Source of the DNA: Amycolatopsis saalfeldensis
GTDB taxonomy: Bacteria > Actinomycetota > Actinomycetes > Mycobacteriales > Pseudonocardiaceae
NCBI RefSeq assembly: GCF_900110575.1
Contig: NZ_FOEF01000003.1
Location: 624,602 to 688,601 of the forward strand
Direction: 5' to 3'
DNA length: 64,000 nucleotides
Part shown: positions 35,950-43,385 of the stretch, piece after piece
Layout: each line of letters begins with the position of its first letter
Numbering within the stretch: position 1 is the first letter of the stretch
Translations under genes and position numbers: made by a program
Notes under the pieces: generated by a model
Databases searched by the model: none
The model's input: the letters and a program-made list of their open reading frames with translations, nothing else
What the model was told of the DNA's origin: nothing

Positions 35950-36834
35950 ATGGGACAAGAAGATGCCTCCATGCCCACCGATCTGCCCAGCAACTGGGGC
36001 CGCTGGGGCGACGATGACGAACGCGGCACACTCAACCTGATCACCGGCGAAGTCCGCGCGCGGGCCGCCGCGGAGGTCCGAACCGGACAGTCCGTGTCAC
36101 TGGCGCAGCCGATCGAACCGGTGACGCTGCTCGGCGGCCCGTTCGCGCCGGAGACGACCGAGGGGTCGCCGGTCTTCCAGATGATCTCCCACACCGGCAC
36201 CGTGCAGGCGAGCGCTGACTTGATGCTGGTGACCAACCACCACCCGCGCTCCACGCACCTGGACGCGTTGGCGCACCAGACTTTCGAGGGCAAGGCCTAC
36301 CCGGGCCGCCCGCTGGCGGAGTGCGTGACGCCGATCGGCGTCCGGTTCGGGTCCACGGCCGGCTTCGCGTCCGGCATCGTCACACGGGGCGTGCTGCTGG
36401 ACCTCGCCGCCGACGGCCCGCTGCCCACCGACCACGTGGTGTCACCGGAAGACCTCGAAGCGGCGGAGGAGCGCGAGGGCGTCCGCCTGGAGTCCGGCGA
36501 CGCCATGGTCATCCGCGGCGGTCAGCTGCTGCGGCTCAACCAGCCCATCCCGGGCTTGTCGGTGGACAGCGTCCGGTGGATGCACCGCCGCGGGGTTTCG
36601 CTGTACGTCGGCGATATCGGCGACGCCCACCCGCCGCAGGTGCCGGGCGCGCCGTCGCCCCTGCACACGGTTGCCTTGGCGCGCATGGGCATGCCGCTGC
36701 TGGACGCGGCGCAGGTGGAGGAACTCGCCGCGGTCTGCGCCGAACTCGGCCGCTACAGCTTCCTGCTCAGCGCCGCCCCGCCGCGCATCCACGGCCTGAC
36801 CGGCGTCCCGGTCAACCCGATCGCGATCTTCTGA
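35950..36834 (+). CDS. cyclase-family metal hydrolase (kynurenine-formamidase-like)
   Basis: 294 residues of the PF04199 fold. The metal motif is HHPRSTHLDALAH, with the Thr-His-x-Asp-x3-His ligand spacing, and the catalytic His is near GLSVDSVRWMHRRG. The family hydrolyses N-formylkynurenine or cyclic amides and esters. The ATG at 35950 is chosen; one at 35971 is an alternative. It follows the kinase by 21 bp, on the same strand, but functional linkage is unclear. Confidence 0.83.
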   Translation: MGQEDASMPTDLPSNWGRWGDDDERGTLNLITGEVRARAAAEVRTGQSVSLAQPIEPVTLLGGPFAPETTEGSPVFQMISHTGTVQASADLMLVTNHHPRSTHLDALAHQTFEGKAYPGRPLAECVTPIGVRFGSTAGFASGIVTRGVLLDLAADGPLPTDHVVSPEDLEAAEEREGVRLESGDAMVIRGGQLLRLNQPIPGLSVDSVRWMHRRGVSLYVGDIGDAHPPQVPGAPSPLHTVALARMGMPLLDAAQVEELAAVCAELGRYSFLLSAAPPRIHGLTGVPVNPIAIF

Positions 36835-36840
36835 CCTGGT

Positions 36841-37395
36841 TCAGCCCGGCGCGGGCCTGATCGCGGCGTACAGGATCATGTCGACCCGCCGGCCGTTGAT
36901 CTCCTGATGGCTGCGCAGCAAGCCTTCGCGCTCGTACCCCGCGCGCCCCGCGGCGCGCTGGGACGCGACGTTCCAGGGCTCGATGTACAGCTCGATCCGG
37001 TGCAGCTCCGGGAGCGACCAGGCGAAACCGGTCAACGCCGTGAGCGCCTGCCCCGCCACCCCTCGCGCGCGACTGCGGGGCGCGACGGCGTACCCCGCGG
37101 TCGCGCGCCCCGCGGCGATCGGCGCGAGGTGCAGGCCCGCCGTCCCGAGCGCCTCGTCGGTGTCCCGGTGCGCCACACACCAGGAATACCCGGCGCCGGT
37201 AACGAGCCGGGTGGCCTGTCGCTCCATATAGGACAGAGCGTCCGCACGGCCGGCGCGGCCCGGCAGCGAGCCGATCGTCGGCACGTACGGATCGGTCGCG
37301 AGATCCCGGAGCATGTCGACGTCGCGTTCCGTGAAAGCCCGGAGCCGCACGTTCCCGAACGACGGTGCGGGCGACGGCAGGACCAACGGGCTCAT
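36841..37395 (-). CDS. GNAT-family N-acetyltransferase (RimJ/RimL-like)
   Basis: 184 residues. VRLRAFTERDVDMLRD opens the fold, GTAGLHL is a central strand, and RSRGVAGQAL in the acetyl-CoA loop gives the Q/RxxGxA-type motif, followed by LHRIELYIEPWNVASQRAAGRAGYEREG, the RimJ/L-like C-terminal signature. The target substrate is not identifiable. The start overlaps the methyltransferase stop by 4 bp (ATGA), so the two are coupled. Confidence 0.85.
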   Translation of the reverse strand: MSPLVLPSPAPSFGNVRLRAFTERDVDMLRDLATDPYVPTIGSLPGRAGRADALSYMERQATRLVTGAGYSWCVAHRDTDEALGTAGLHLAPIAAGRATAGYAVAPRSRARGVAGQALTALTGFAWSLPELHRIELYIEPWNVASQRAAGRAGYEREGLLRSHQEINGRRVDMILYAAIRPAPG

Positions 37396-38267
37396 TTCCG
37401 GGCGGCGCCGGCCAGGACCGTGGATTCGCTGGCGGACTCGAAGTTCACCTTCACCTCGTTGTCACCGGCCTGCTCAGGGTGCCAGTCCACAGTCCAGGCC
37501 ACTCCGGGATCAACGAGGGTGAAGTCACCGAAGAGCCGGGCGACCTCCTCCCGGTCGCGGTAGACGACGGGGCTGGACGAGGCGTCGTAGGCCGCCTTCA
37601 GCTCGGTGAGCAGCTTCTTGATCTCCGGGGGTACGCCATCCTCAGTGCCGTGCGACAGGGCCAGATACGAGCCGGGCACAACCAGATCGCGGTAGCGCGC
37701 GACGAGACTCGGCCCGAGGTCTTCGGTGCTTCCCGAATCAGGGGCGGGCGGTTGCTGGAAGTGCAGGACCGCGATCAGCAGCAAGGCGACCGGCTGGTCG
37801 AGGTCGATGATCCCGGTGTCCCGGATCTGCGCCCACAGCCCGTCGGGATCGCGCATGTCGCCCTGGATCACGGTGTGCCGCTCGGGATCGCCGTGCTCCC
37901 GGAGGAGACTGCGCGAATGGGCCACGGCCACCGGTTCGTGGTCGACGTAGACGACCTTGACTTCGCCCGGCGCGAGGTCCTCGGCCACCTCGTGCGCGTG
38001 GCCCATGGTGGGCACGCCGGAACCGATGTCGACGAACTGCCGGACGCCCTGGCCGACCAGGTACCGCACGACGCGGTGCAGGAACATCCGGTTCGCCTGG
38101 CAGATGGGCCGGATAATGGGGTACTGGCCGAGGAGCCGGTCGGCGAACTGGCGGTCGATCTCCCAATTCGTCGTGCCGCCGAGGTAGTAGTCGTACATGC
38201 GGGCGGCGCTGGGATGGCTGAGATCGATGCCCGGCGGCGGAAAGCGGTTCTCGTCGATCCCGGTCAC
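37392..38267 (-). CDS. S-adenosylmethionine-dependent methyltransferase (PF04672 family)
   Basis: 291 residues. The opening PSAARMYDYYLGG is the family signature; the SAM site is QFVDIGSGVPTMG, then VVYVDHEPVAVAH and GDMRDP. These proteins are abundant in actinomycetes, often beside XRE/DUF397 pairs; substrates are unknown. A strong AAGGAG lies 7-12 bp before the GTG start. It precedes and overlaps the GNAT gene. Confidence 0.87.
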   Translation of the reverse strand: MTGIDENRFPPPGIDLSHPSAARMYDYYLGGTTNWEIDRQFADRLLGQYPIIRPICQANRMFLHRVVRYLVGQGVRQFVDIGSGVPTMGHAHEVAEDLAPGEVKVVYVDHEPVAVAHSRSLLREHGDPERHTVIQGDMRDPDGLWAQIRDTGIIDLDQPVALLLIAVLHFQQPPAPDSGSTEDLGPSLVARYRDLVVPGSYLALSHGTEDGVPPEIKKLLTELKAAYDASSSPVVYRDREEVARLFGDFTLVDPGVAWTVDWHPEQAGDNEVKVNFESASESTVLAGAARK

Positions 38268-38313
38268 GTGCGACTCCTTTTCGGTTCGGCGGTTTCCACG
38301 GTAGTGGTTTGCA

Positions 38314-39192
38314 TCAGGGGACGGCGGTCGCCATTCGGGTGGCGTTGATTTCCCGTTCGGCGTGTTCGAGCAGTTCCCGGGATTCTTCCCGGCTCAGCGC
38401 CGCGTTGCTCAGCGAAGCCCAGCGGTCGAGGTAGGAGGCCTGGAAATTATCGTCCTCCGACTGCTGGATGCCCTGGGGCGTTTCACCGTAGGCGAAGTCC
38501 TTCGCGCCGTTGGTGAACCGGAAAACGGTCAGGTCCAGTGGCAGGTAAGGCAATTCGCCGAACGGCACGAACCGGATCGACACCCCGGCGTGCTTCGCGG
38601 TCAGGTTCAGCATGTGCTTGACCTGGTCGAGCACGACGTACGGGCCGAGTTTGCGGGTGCGGGTGAGTTGCATCAGCGCGCTTTCGCTGAGCAGGAATTC
38701 GTACTCCCGGTCCGGGTGGAGCGCGAAGACCCGGGCGCGTTGCGCGCGCTCGTAAACCGCGTCGTCGATGTTGCTGCGGCCGGCCGTGCTGAACAAGGTG
38801 AGCATGTAGCTCTCGCATTGCAGCTGGCCGCTGATCCGCTCGCCGGTCCAGCTCCGCACGGTGGCCGCCTCCTGCTCGGCGCCGAGGATGTCCCGGAACC
38901 ACGGGGGAGTGGCGACGAGCCGGCGCCCCGACCAGACGCCGGCCATGCTCGCCGTCGTGTTGAGCCCCCGCATGATCGCCGCGTCGGCCTCGGTGATCTT
39001 CAGCGTCCGGATGAACTTCTCCAGCTGGTCCGGCTGCATGCCGAGGTGGGCGTGCTCGAGCTTGCTGATGTTGGCCTGGGTGTAGCCCACCAGCTTGCCG
39101 AACTCGGCTTGGGTCAGGCCCAGCTTCTTCCGTGCCGCGGAGATCATCGTGCCCAGCTCTCGCTGCTGGGTCGCGACGGAGGGCAAGGTCAC
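38314..39192 (-). CDS. XRE/Scr1-family regulator with DUF5753 domain
   Basis: 292 residues. The helix-turn-helix is at ~10-65 (GLTQAEFGKLVGYTQANISKLEHAHLGM). The DUF5753 domain fills the rest, with WFRDILGAEQEA and the QLTRTRK and SIRFVPFG segments. The partner DUF397 gene is 93 bp upstream on the same strand, the usual order for one type of this pair. Such pairs control development and secondary metabolism in Streptomyces. The GTG at 39192 has no clear ribosome-binding site; a start some codons later is possible. Confidence 0.87.
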   Translation of the reverse strand: MTLPSVATQQRELGTMISAARKKLGLTQAEFGKLVGYTQANISKLEHAHLGMQPDQLEKFIRTLKITEADAAIMRGLNTTASMAGVWSGRRLVATPPWFRDILGAEQEAATVRSWTGERISGQLQCESYMLTLFSTAGRSNIDDAVYERAQRARVFALHPDREYEFLLSESALMQLTRTRKLGPYVVLDQVKHMLNLTAKHAGVSIRFVPFGELPYLPLDLTVFRFTNGAKDFAYGETPQGIQQSEDDNFQASYLDRWASLSNAALSREESRELLEHAEREINATRMATAVP

Positions 39193-39285
39193 CGGATTGC
39201 GCCGTCCAATCAGGGGATCGAGGACTCCCCATCGTAAGACACAGAGGCACGCGGCTGCAGCATTATCCGGTCGCGGGTCGCGGGG

Positions 39286-39516
39286 TCAGCAGTCGAACTG
39301 GCCGGCGCGAACGGACGTGACGAAGGATGTCCATTCTTCGGGCGTGAAGAGCAGCACCGGTGATTCGCCGAGCTTGGAGTCCCGGACCGCGACCAGGCCC
39401 GGCCGGCCCAGATTGACCTCGACGCAGTTGCCGGAGTTGTCCCCGCAGGGAATCGGCCGCTGCCACGCGGCGTCGTCGAGCGAGATCGCAGCGGTCTTCG
39501 GGTCGTAGCTTTCCAT
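39286..39516 (-). CDS. DUF397 protein (partner of the XRE regulator)
   Basis: 76 residues. AAWQRP, GNCVEVN and VAVRDSKLGESPVLLFTPEEW match DUF397 closely. These small proteins bind and antagonise the adjacent XRE regulator, toxin-antitoxin style. GAGGGGCG precedes the ATG. It is the first gene of the group running to 36841. Confidence 0.92.
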   Translation of the reverse strand: MESYDPKTAAISLDDAAWQRPIPCGDNSGNCVEVNLGRPGLVAVRDSKLGESPVLLFTPEEWTSFVTSVRAGQFDC

Positions 39517-39621
39517 GATCGCCCCTCGTCAAGATGCTCGCGGGTAATTGGATTATTCCGTCCATCCAGAGTCGGGCTGGAATATTCCACGCGCAAGGGG
39601 CGAGCGGTGATCTTGGACTGG

Positions 39622-39640
39622 TGGGTGAGATGTTCACCCA
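39622..39640. promoter_or_regulatory. inverted repeat upstream of the DUF397 gene
   Basis: TGGGTGA (39622-39628) and TCACCCA (39634-39640), 5-bp loop. It lies 106 bp upstream of the DUF397 start, a plausible operator position. The palindrome GGAATATTCC at 39579-39588 is closer. Which regulator binds is unknown. Confidence 0.35.
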
Positions 39641-39669
39641 TTCGGCCCGATATGGGGGCATTTCGGTAA

Positions 39670-40531
39670 TCACCGGTGGTCGGCGGTCGTTGCGCCGCAT
39701 CACCGCCACCGCGCGGCGGCTGTCCTCGCAGAACCTGCACCGATCTGGGGGCCACCATCGACGAAATGCTCGACCGGAGCGAGGCGGCTTCACCAGCCAG
39801 CGGCGGTTCATCGCCGACGCCTCCCACGAGATCCGCACCCCGCTCGCGGTGCAGCGGACCGCACTGCAGGTCGGCCTGGCCGACCCCACCCCGAAGGAGC
39901 CGGCGCTGATCCGGGACCGGCTGCTGGCCGACAACCGCCGCAGCGAACGGCCGATCGAGGGACTGCTGCTCCTGGCCCGCAGTGATCAGGGCGTGCCGGG
40001 CCCGGCGCCGGTCCGCCTCGACGAAGTGGTCGACGAGGTGCTGGCCCGGCACGGAACTGACCTTCGAGGCCGAGCTGCGGCCGCCCTGGTCCGCGGCGAG
40101 GTCCTGCTGCTGACCCGCCTGCTCGCCGACGCGGTGCGGTACAGCACCGCGGGCGGCACGGTCTGGGTCCGCACCACACCCCCGGCGGGGTGCTGGAAGT
40201 GCGCAACACCGGCCCGCTGGTGGCCCCGGAAACGGTGGCGCAGCTGACCGAGCCGCGGCGCCGGCCGGACCCACTCCGCCGCCGGCCGGACCCACTCCGC
40301 CGCCGACGGCTGCGGCCTCGGACTGTCCATCGTGGACTCCGGCACCACGCCACCCTACTGTGCGGTTCGTTGCCAATCCGACTACAGCTACGGCGGAAAC
40401 GGTTCCTGCAAGCGGTTCGGCTGAGGCCCGTGTCCGCCTGCTTCCGGCCGGATCAGGAACGTGGCCGCCCGCCCCGACGCGGCCTGTGCGTCCGCGTCAC
40501 CCTGCCCGTGGCCGCCACCGAGGCGGGCTGA
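39670..40531 (+). pseudogene. decayed two-component sensor histidine kinase
   Basis: Pieces of a kinase run through several frames: RRITATARRLSSQNLHR (HAMP), DLGATIDEMLDR in another frame, SQRRFIADASHEIRTPLAVQ (H-box, intact), DEVLARHG, then ALVRGEVLLLTRLLADAVRYS in which the LVDNA N-box is lost, LEVRNTGPLVAPETV in another frame, and VRVTLPVAATEAG to the stop at 40531. I count at least four frame changes and two deletions. No N-terminal membrane part remains. A 21-bp duplication at 40265 is inside. No response-regulator gene is left beside it. Confidence 0.8.
40265..40306 (+). repeat. 21-bp tandem duplication within the histidine-kinase pseudogene
   Basis: CCGGACCCACTCCGCCGCC occurs at 40265-40283 and again at 40286-40304, a period of 21 bp. 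It falls where the kinase ATPase domain should continue, and the coding sense is lost around it. Confidence 0.8.
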
Positions 40532-40576
40532 ACCCGCGCCGGTCGCCTGCCGTACTCGTCTGGGCGGGGCGTTCGG

Positions 40577-40975
40577 TTACTCCTTCCCGGCTGAGGATTT
40601 CGAGGTCCGCCGCCGGACGACGGCGGTCACGACGAGCGCGGCCGCCCCGGTGCCGAAGACGCCGGTGCCCGCGGCGACCCAACGGGTGGCCAGCGCCAGC
40701 GCACCGAGTGCGGCGCAGAGGATCTCGCCCGCGATGAAGGCCGCCCGCAGCGTCCAGCCCCAATCGCTGAAGATCGCCCCGAGCAGCTCCGGCCAGGACG
40801 GGGCCGTCGCCTTGCGGTGGCGGGCCCGGCCGCCCGTGGCCGGAGCCCGGCTGGGCACGAGTGGATCTTCGCCGGAGTCGGCCGGTGGCGCGCCCGCGCT
40901 GGTCGGCCGGGCCGAGCGGGGAGACGTGCGTCGCCCGTTTTCCCCTGGCTGGTTGCAGTTGGCGACGTATATCAT
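40577..40975 (-). CDS. small two-helix membrane protein, hypothetical
   Basis: 132 residues. The first ~60 are polar, rich in Pro, Ser and Arg; two membrane helices follow (TLRAAFIAGEILCAALGALALA and GVFGTGAAALVVTAVV), ending in a basic tail. I recognise no family. Start ATG at 40975; the ribosome-binding site is poor. The protein at 42102 has the same layout (polar N-terminus, helix pair, basic tail). Confidence 0.5.
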   Translation of the reverse strand: MIYVANCNQPGENGRRTSPRSARPTSAGAPPADSGEDPLVPSRAPATGGRARHRKATAPSWPELLGAIFSDWGWTLRAAFIAGEILCAALGALALATRWVAAGTGVFGTGAAALVVTAVVRRRTSKSSAGKE

Positions 40976-42101
40976 GGCCTCGTTGTGCTCCTATCGATGT
41001 GTGAGCGTCGGAAAGTGTGTGCAGCGTCGGCGCGGCTCTCTCTGGCCAGGGAGTCGCGCCTTTTTCGTGAAAGGGGCTTCCGGTGCGTCGGAAATCCCGA
41101 TTTTCGCTCGGATCAGCCGAGCGAAGAAAGGTAGGTCGGCGGGTGGTGGACCGCCCGCCGTTGCTGGTGTGAACCCGTTCAGTGCCTCCAAGGAGTGGCT
41201 GCCGGTGACCGGCCTTCAGGTGGGTATGCGCTGCTCACGAGCGTTGGCGTCGAACCCCAGCCCCCGCTTCGCCCATGCCGATGCATGTGCATCTGTCCGT
41301 GCAGTGTATCCCTGTGATCAGCCCGGTGAAACAGAGAGTGGGGGCTTCGGTACTGCCCGAAAGGCCGCTGTGGCACCGGAAATCGACCTGGCCGGCGGAG
41401 GTCGGCGCACTTGTTGACCATCGGTAAAATTGCCTCTTACCAGCAGATGATCGCGGACGGTGAGCACCGTTGTCGCACATTGTTTCCAGCTGCCGACACG
41501 TGCGGCATTCGAGTGTTTTCGAATATTCCGCGGGAGCTGAAGCCGGTGTCGAATATTCCAGTCCGCCGGCGCCCGTCTTGACGCGGTGAACGTCTCCGAT
41601 GTGCCGTCCGTGGCGGTCACCGTCTGTGTCACTCGAATGGTTGACGCGAGTTCCGTGGTGACTTCGCTTTTCGGCTACGCCCCGTGCACTCACGGCGCGT
41701 TTCCGGCCTTCGCGACAGCCACGGCAGGGCTGGGCTGCGCGATCGCCGATGCGGCGGACCGCGCAGATGGACGTGCATATTCCAATGGCTGCACTGGTCT
41801 GGGGGTGTGCCGCGGCATCGTGATAGACCGTCGGCAGTCAGGATTGCGGCGGTGTCGCGCGGTGGCTCCGCGGGGTAGCGAAGAGTAGTCGACGAGGTCA
41901 CTCGAACCGCTGGGCGACTCCGGAACACCGCTCGGCGCGACACTCCCAGTAGGACGTGAGGTGACCGTGAGTCTTCGCCAGGATGAGATCACCGGAGGCG
42001 GGGGAGGGAGAACGCCCGGGAAATGGGGCGGGGCCCCTTGCGCGAACAGGGGGCCCCGCGGTGTCCGATAACCAGCCCGTGAAGACAAGGAACAGGACCT
42101 G
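40976..42101. other. gene-poor region, 1.1 kb
   Basis: Open frames here lack coding bias, start sites and recognisable domains. The region is less GC-rich than its surroundings. It holds two nearby hairpins (41103-41125, arms TTCGCTCGG/CCGAGCGAA; 41137-41160, arms CGGCGGG/CCCGCCG), an inverted repeat GGTAA/TTACC at 41423-41441 next to a TTGACC, and two copies of TCGAATATTCC. I cannot name a gene or RNA here. Confidence 0.5.
41519..41559. repeat. direct repeats TCGAATATTCC
   Basis: The 11-mer occurs at 41519-41529 and 41549-41559, exactly 30 bp apart; each contains the palindrome GAATATTC. A related perfect palindrome, GGAATATTCC, is at 39579-39588. Such AT-rich palindromes are rare in this sequence, so regulator sites are possible. 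Confidence 0.45.
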
Positions 42102-42503
42102 GTGACTGTACAGCTGGAGAGACCCCGCGAACCAGGGATCCGCGCGCCCCAACGGGTCGATGTCGCGGAATGCTTCGACGCCGAGGACCCGCGCCCCCGC
42201 GTCGCGACCCCGGAAGAGATGATCGCCGCGGCGGCGAAGGTACTGGCCGGCCGCGGCCACGGCCGCCACCGCAAGCCCGACACCCGTGACGGCCTCCTGT
42301 ACCGGGCGGCCGGCCGCCTGTCACGTTGGGCCGCCGCGCTCCGCGTGGCCCTCCTGCTCGCCGCCGGCGCCTGCGCGATGGCCACGGTGGTGACGACGAC
42401 CGCCCCGCGGATCGCCGCCTCCCTCGGCACGTTCGTCGCCTTCGCGAGCGTGGTCGGCGTGTGCGCGGCCTGGCCCCGCCGCACCCGCGCGCCCCGGCGG
42501 TAA
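42102..42503 (+). CDS. small two-helix membrane protein, hypothetical
   Basis: 133 residues, GTG start. The polar N-terminus contains VATPEEMIAAAAKVLAGRGHGRH, a likely amphipathic helix. Two membrane helices follow (AALRVALLLAAGACAMATVV and IAASLGTFVAFASVVGVCAAW), with a basic tail. Codon bias is normal for the genome. No family is recognised. A 49-bp duplication lies just after the stop. Confidence 0.55.
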   Translation: MTVQLERPREPGIRAPQRVDVAECFDAEDPRPRVATPEEMIAAAAKVLAGRGHGRHRKPDTRDGLLYRAAGRLSRWAAALRVALLLAAGACAMATVVTTTAPRIAASLGTFVAFASVVGVCAAWPRRTRAPRR

Positions 42504-42535
42504 TGGCTGGGCTTCCGGGTATCGCCGGGTCGGTT

Positions 42536-42621
42536 TTCGCGCGGGCCTGCAACCGCGGAGGCCCGGCCGGAAAGCCGACCCTGTTTCGCGAGGGCCTGCA
42601 ACCGCGGAGGCCCGGCCGGAA
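42536..42621 (+). repeat. 49-bp tandem duplication
   Basis: A 30-bp identical core (starting GGGCCTGCAACCGCGG) occurs at 42543-42572 and 42592-42621, period 49; the 7 bases before each core match also, after one mismatch. It lies 33 bp after the stop of the small membrane gene and outside any credible gene. Confidence 0.85.
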
Positions 42622-42718
42622 CGCTGGCCCTGGCGCGAACTGGGTCGCTTCCAGCCGGGCCCCGGGTCCGCCCACTGCGGCTGGTCCCTGCGGCTGGGCC
42701 GCTACCGCGCGCGCTGCT

Positions 42719-43385
42719 GCAGAGCCGTTGCTTCAGGCGCCGCCGCCGCTGAGCCGTTACCCCGCGGTCGTTGTGGTTTGGCTGCCACCGCAGGTGCACC
42801 ACGGCGGAGTCATCGCCTTAGTCGCCGTTGCAGCTGAGCCGCTGCCGTGCCGCGCTGTGGCTGTGCCGCTGTGGTTGAGCTGCCACCGGAGGCGTACCAC
42901 GGCGGAGTCGTCGCTTCAGTCGCCGTTGCAGCTGAGCCGTGCCGTGCCGCGCTGTGGCTGTGCCGCTGTGGTTGAGCTGCCACCGGAGGCGTACCACGGT
43001 GGAGCCGTTGCCTCAGGCGCGGTTGCGGCGGGGTCGCTGCGGTGCGGCCGCGGTGACTGAGCTGCCACCGCGGGCGCACCACTGCGGAGCGTCGTCTCAG
43101 GCGCCGCTGCCGCCGCGCCGGTACCACGCCGCCGCTGTGCTGAGCTGCCACCGGAGCGTACCGCCGCGGAGCCGTCGCCTTAGGCGTCGTTGCCGCTGGG
43201 GGCCGCTGTGGCTGGGTCGCTGCGGCGCTGCCGTTGCGGCTGAGCTGCCACCGCGGGGCACCACGGCGAAGTCGTCGCCTCGAGCGTCGTTGCGGCTGAG
43301 GCGCTACCCCGCGGTCGCTGTGGCTGAGCCGTCACCGCGGCCGCACCACAGCGGAGCCGTCACCTCAGGCGCCGTCGGCCGGTGA
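42719..43385. repeat. degenerate tandem array, unit 83-100 bp
   Basis: Seven copies anchored on GCTGCCACCG (or GCCGTCACCG) begin at 42781, 42879, 42976, 43061, 43144, 43244 and 43328, so periods are 98, 97, 85, 83, 100 and 84 bp; an extra partial unit lies before the first. Each unit also has a GTACCACGGCGGAG-like segment and a CTCAGGCGCC-like segment. The last copy runs into the 3' end of the LPNTG gene, including its stop codon. Reading frames are not conserved, so it does not look coding. Confidence 0.8.

Noticed and set aside
32275..35958. 1227-codon minus-strand frame opposite the kinase-WD40 genes
   Set aside because: Its repeats mirror the WD40 repeats of the real genes; there is no independent evidence for it.
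39534..40247. An intact histidine kinase gene
   Set aside because: The open frame covers only part; HAMP and ATPase motifs are in other frames and the N-box is missing.
41235..41693. Minus-strand small open frame in the gene-poor region
   Set aside because: No start signal, no codon bias, no family.
42939..43385. 148-codon plus-strand frame in the tandem array
   Set aside because: It follows the repeat units, changes frame between copies and has low-complexity Arg/Ala/Cys content.
42719..43385. A CRISPR array
   Set aside because: Units are 83-100 bp, diverged and without constant short repeats and unique spacers; no cas genes nearby.
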